Shown here: positions 15,642-16,390 of the stretch, one piece after another
How the letters are laid out: every line of letters begins with the position of its first letter
Position numbering within the stretch: position 1 is the stretch's first letter
NCBI GenBank assembly: GCA_021736285.1
Contig: JAIPGE010000011.1
Location: 1-16,390 of the forward strand
Length of the DNA: 16,390 bases
Direction of reading: 5' to 3'
DNA from: Candidatus Izemoplasma sp.
GTDB taxonomy: Bacteria; Bacillota_I; Bacilli_A; Izemoplasmatales; Izemoplasmataceae
Notes under the pieces: model-generated
Databases searched by the model: none
What the model saw: the letters and a program-made list of their open reading frames with translations, nothing else
Told to the model about the DNA's origin: nothing
Program-made: the position numbers and the translations under genes

Positions 15642-15650
15642 AGTGTAACA
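15642..15650 (-). promoter_or_regulatory. Possible extended -10 promoter of glnS
   Basis: The minus strand has TGT followed by TACACT (15642-15647), an extended -10 form about 30 bases before the glnS ATG. The -35 position falls in the T-run of the preceding terminator and has no good match. A promoter is expected here because a terminator lies immediately upstream. Weak evidence. Confidence 0.3.
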
Positions 15651-15663
15651 CAAACTTATCTAA

Positions 15664-15691
15664 GAAAAAAATGAGAAAATCATTTTTTCTC
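15664..15691 (-). terminator. Intrinsic terminator after the 150-residue ORF
   Basis: A 7-bp stem, GAGAAAA (15673-15679) with TTTTCTC (15685-15691) around a 5-base loop, overlaps the stop codon (15680-15682) and is followed on the minus strand by a run of seven T residues (A-run 15665-15671). It separates this gene pair from glnS. Confidence 0.82.
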
Positions 15692-16132
15692 AATTTTTTC
15701 TTTAACCACATTTAAGATAGCGAGACTTTCTTCATAAAGTCTAGAATTTTTCTTTTCTAAAAAGCCATAGAAAAACTTATCTTCTAATAATTCTCTTGCA
15801 ATATCATCACTATCTAGATAATGATTATTTATGTATTCGATAATATCTTCTACTTTTTTAAATTTCTTCCTTTTCAAACGATATTTGCGCTTTCCGACAC
15901 CACTTGTCATTGCTTGTTGCTTTTTTGATTCTCGCTCTTCTTTTTGTTGTTTTTGTTTTTTTTGCTTACGTGTTTTCTTTTGTTTCCTTAAAGATGGATC
16001 TTCTTCAAAAAATTGATCAAGATCTGGTTTGTCATTATTACTCTCAAGATCAATGTCGCATGTTTCATTATCGACATCTGTCCATTTGAATTCATATGAT
16101 TTATCGACTGTTTTATTTTTCTTTTTCAACAT
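15680..16132 (-). CDS. Highly charged hypothetical protein (150 residues)
   Basis: Not recognised. It is hydrophilic throughout, with no signal peptide and no membrane segment. Three parts are visible: an acidic N-terminal part (about 18-46, many Asp and Glu), a strongly basic Lys/Gln/Arg-rich middle (about 49-93, likely a charged helix) and a C-terminal region (about 93-150) that looks like a small helical domain, with VEDIIEYINNHYLDSDDIA and a final RLYEESLAILNVVKEKIEKK helix. The basic stretch could contact nucleic acid or acidic phospholipid; this is a guess from composition only. The ATG shares a base with the stop of the upstream gene (TAATG) and has an AGGGGG ribosome-binding site about 10 bases before it, so it is coupled to that membrane protein. 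A terminator follows. The start, ribosome-binding site and coupling support a real gene. Confidence 0.78.
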   Translation of the reverse strand: MLKKKNKTVDKSYEFKWTDVDNETCDIDLESNNDKPDLDQFFEEDPSLRKQKKTRKQKKQKQQKEERESKKQQAMTSGVGKRKYRLKRKKFKKVEDIIEYINNHYLDSDDIARELLEDKFFYGFLEKKNSRLYEESLAILNVVKEKIEKK

Positions 16133-16390
16133 TACATTGTGCCCCCTTCAGTCAGTATTCCAAGCGCAACAAAGCCAATTGTCGCGAGGAGACTCAACAC
16201 AAATAGAAGTCTGAGATACAGCATAAAACGTTTATGGTATTTGGTCATTTTATCGTAGCGATTATTAATTAATCTAACGTAGTTTTTAAACTTGTTTAAA
16301 AATTTTTCTGGTCCTTCTAAAGCGGTCATTGGAAGTTTTGAAACGTCTGGATTTTTCATGACGCGTTCAACATAGTCTTCAAATACACCA
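16132..16390 (-). CDS. C-terminal end of an unrecognised single-pass membrane protein (cut by window edge)
   Basis: The frame stays open to the right edge. An ATG at 16357-16359 exists but has no ribosome-binding site, and the ten codons before it read on naturally (GVFEDYVERV), so the gene probably starts beyond the window. The visible ~85 residues comprise a charged soluble part ending in NNRYDKMTKYHKRF, then one hydrophobic segment of about 22-24 residues (LYLRLLFVLSLLATIGFVALGIL) and a short tail, GGTM. The basic residues just before the helix suggest the soluble part is cytoplasmic. Its TAA stop overlaps the start of the next gene by one base. The family is not identifiable from this fragment. 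Confidence 0.65.
   Translation of the reverse strand, partial: GVFEDYVERVMKNPDVSKLPMTALEGPEKFLNKFKNYVRLINNRYDKMTKYHKRFMLYLRLLFVLSLLATIGFVALGILTEGGTM

Noticed and set aside
15651..15653. Upstream ATG of glnS adding 14 residues
   Set aside because: The AGAGGTG site lies downstream of it and points to the ATG at 15609-15611; the extra residues do not resemble GlnRS.
1..16390. Mycoplasma-type code with UGA as tryptophan
   Set aside because: fbp, hprK, uvrA and other genes end at TGA at the expected family length, and TGG encodes the tryptophans seen in conserved motifs.
1..16390. CRISPR array, prophage, insertion sequence, tRNA or rRNA
   Set aside because: The gaps are too short and contain only hairpins and promoter-like boxes; I saw no direct-repeat arrays, transposase or integrase motifs, or tRNA-like cloverleaf sequences.

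Overview
The window is a dense, AT-rich bacterial chromosome segment. By eye about a third of the bases are G or C, intergenic gaps are short, and no non-coding stretch exceeds about 125 bases. Gene content (HPr kinase/phosphorylase, class III fructose-1,6-bisphosphatase, WhiA, PcrA, the hprK-lgt-trxB order) points to Bacillota in the broad sense. The low G+C and the presence of a glutaminyl-tRNA synthetase would suit a lineage near the Mollicutes that keeps the standard code (Acholeplasma, Haloplasma or Izemoplasma type), but this placement is an inference. UGA is a stop codon here: fbp, hprK, uvrA and several other genes end in TGA, so this is not a code-4 Mycoplasma.

Layout. The left end holds the last ~570 codons of fbp on the plus strand. 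Everything else is on the minus strand and is described here in the direction of transcription, right to left. (1) A partial single-pass membrane protein cut by the right edge, followed by a 150-residue, highly charged protein of unknown function, ending at a hairpin terminator. (2) glnS followed by an alkyltransferase-like gene (atl), ending at a second terminator. (3) A run of seven tightly spaced genes, pcrA, ligA, uvrA, a four-helix membrane protein, hprK, lgt and trxB, ending at a third terminator. (4) whiA-acpS behind a near-consensus promoter. acpS converges on fbp, and one hairpin overlaps both stop codons and can end transcription from either side.

How the genes work together. atl, pcrA, ligA and uvrA form a neighbourhood centred on nucleotide excision repair: ATL proteins flag O6-alkylguanines for UvrA, PcrA/UvrD-type helicases clear or remodel the site, and LigA seals the nick. 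hprK, lgt and trxB serve carbon-catabolite control, lipoprotein lipidation and thiol redox balance. HprK is classically activated by fructose-1,6-bisphosphate, the substrate of the fbp product at the left end. whiA (cell division/chromosome regulator) and acpS (carrier-protein activation) form a short separate operon.

I saw no mobile element, CRISPR array, tRNA, rRNA or repeat family. The window is mainly conserved housekeeping sequence. The points most worth a second look are a TrxB that lacks the NADPH-type HRRxxxR motif, the excision-repair gene cluster with an ATL, the glnS gene, and the unrecognised genes at 5990-6589 and 15680-16390.
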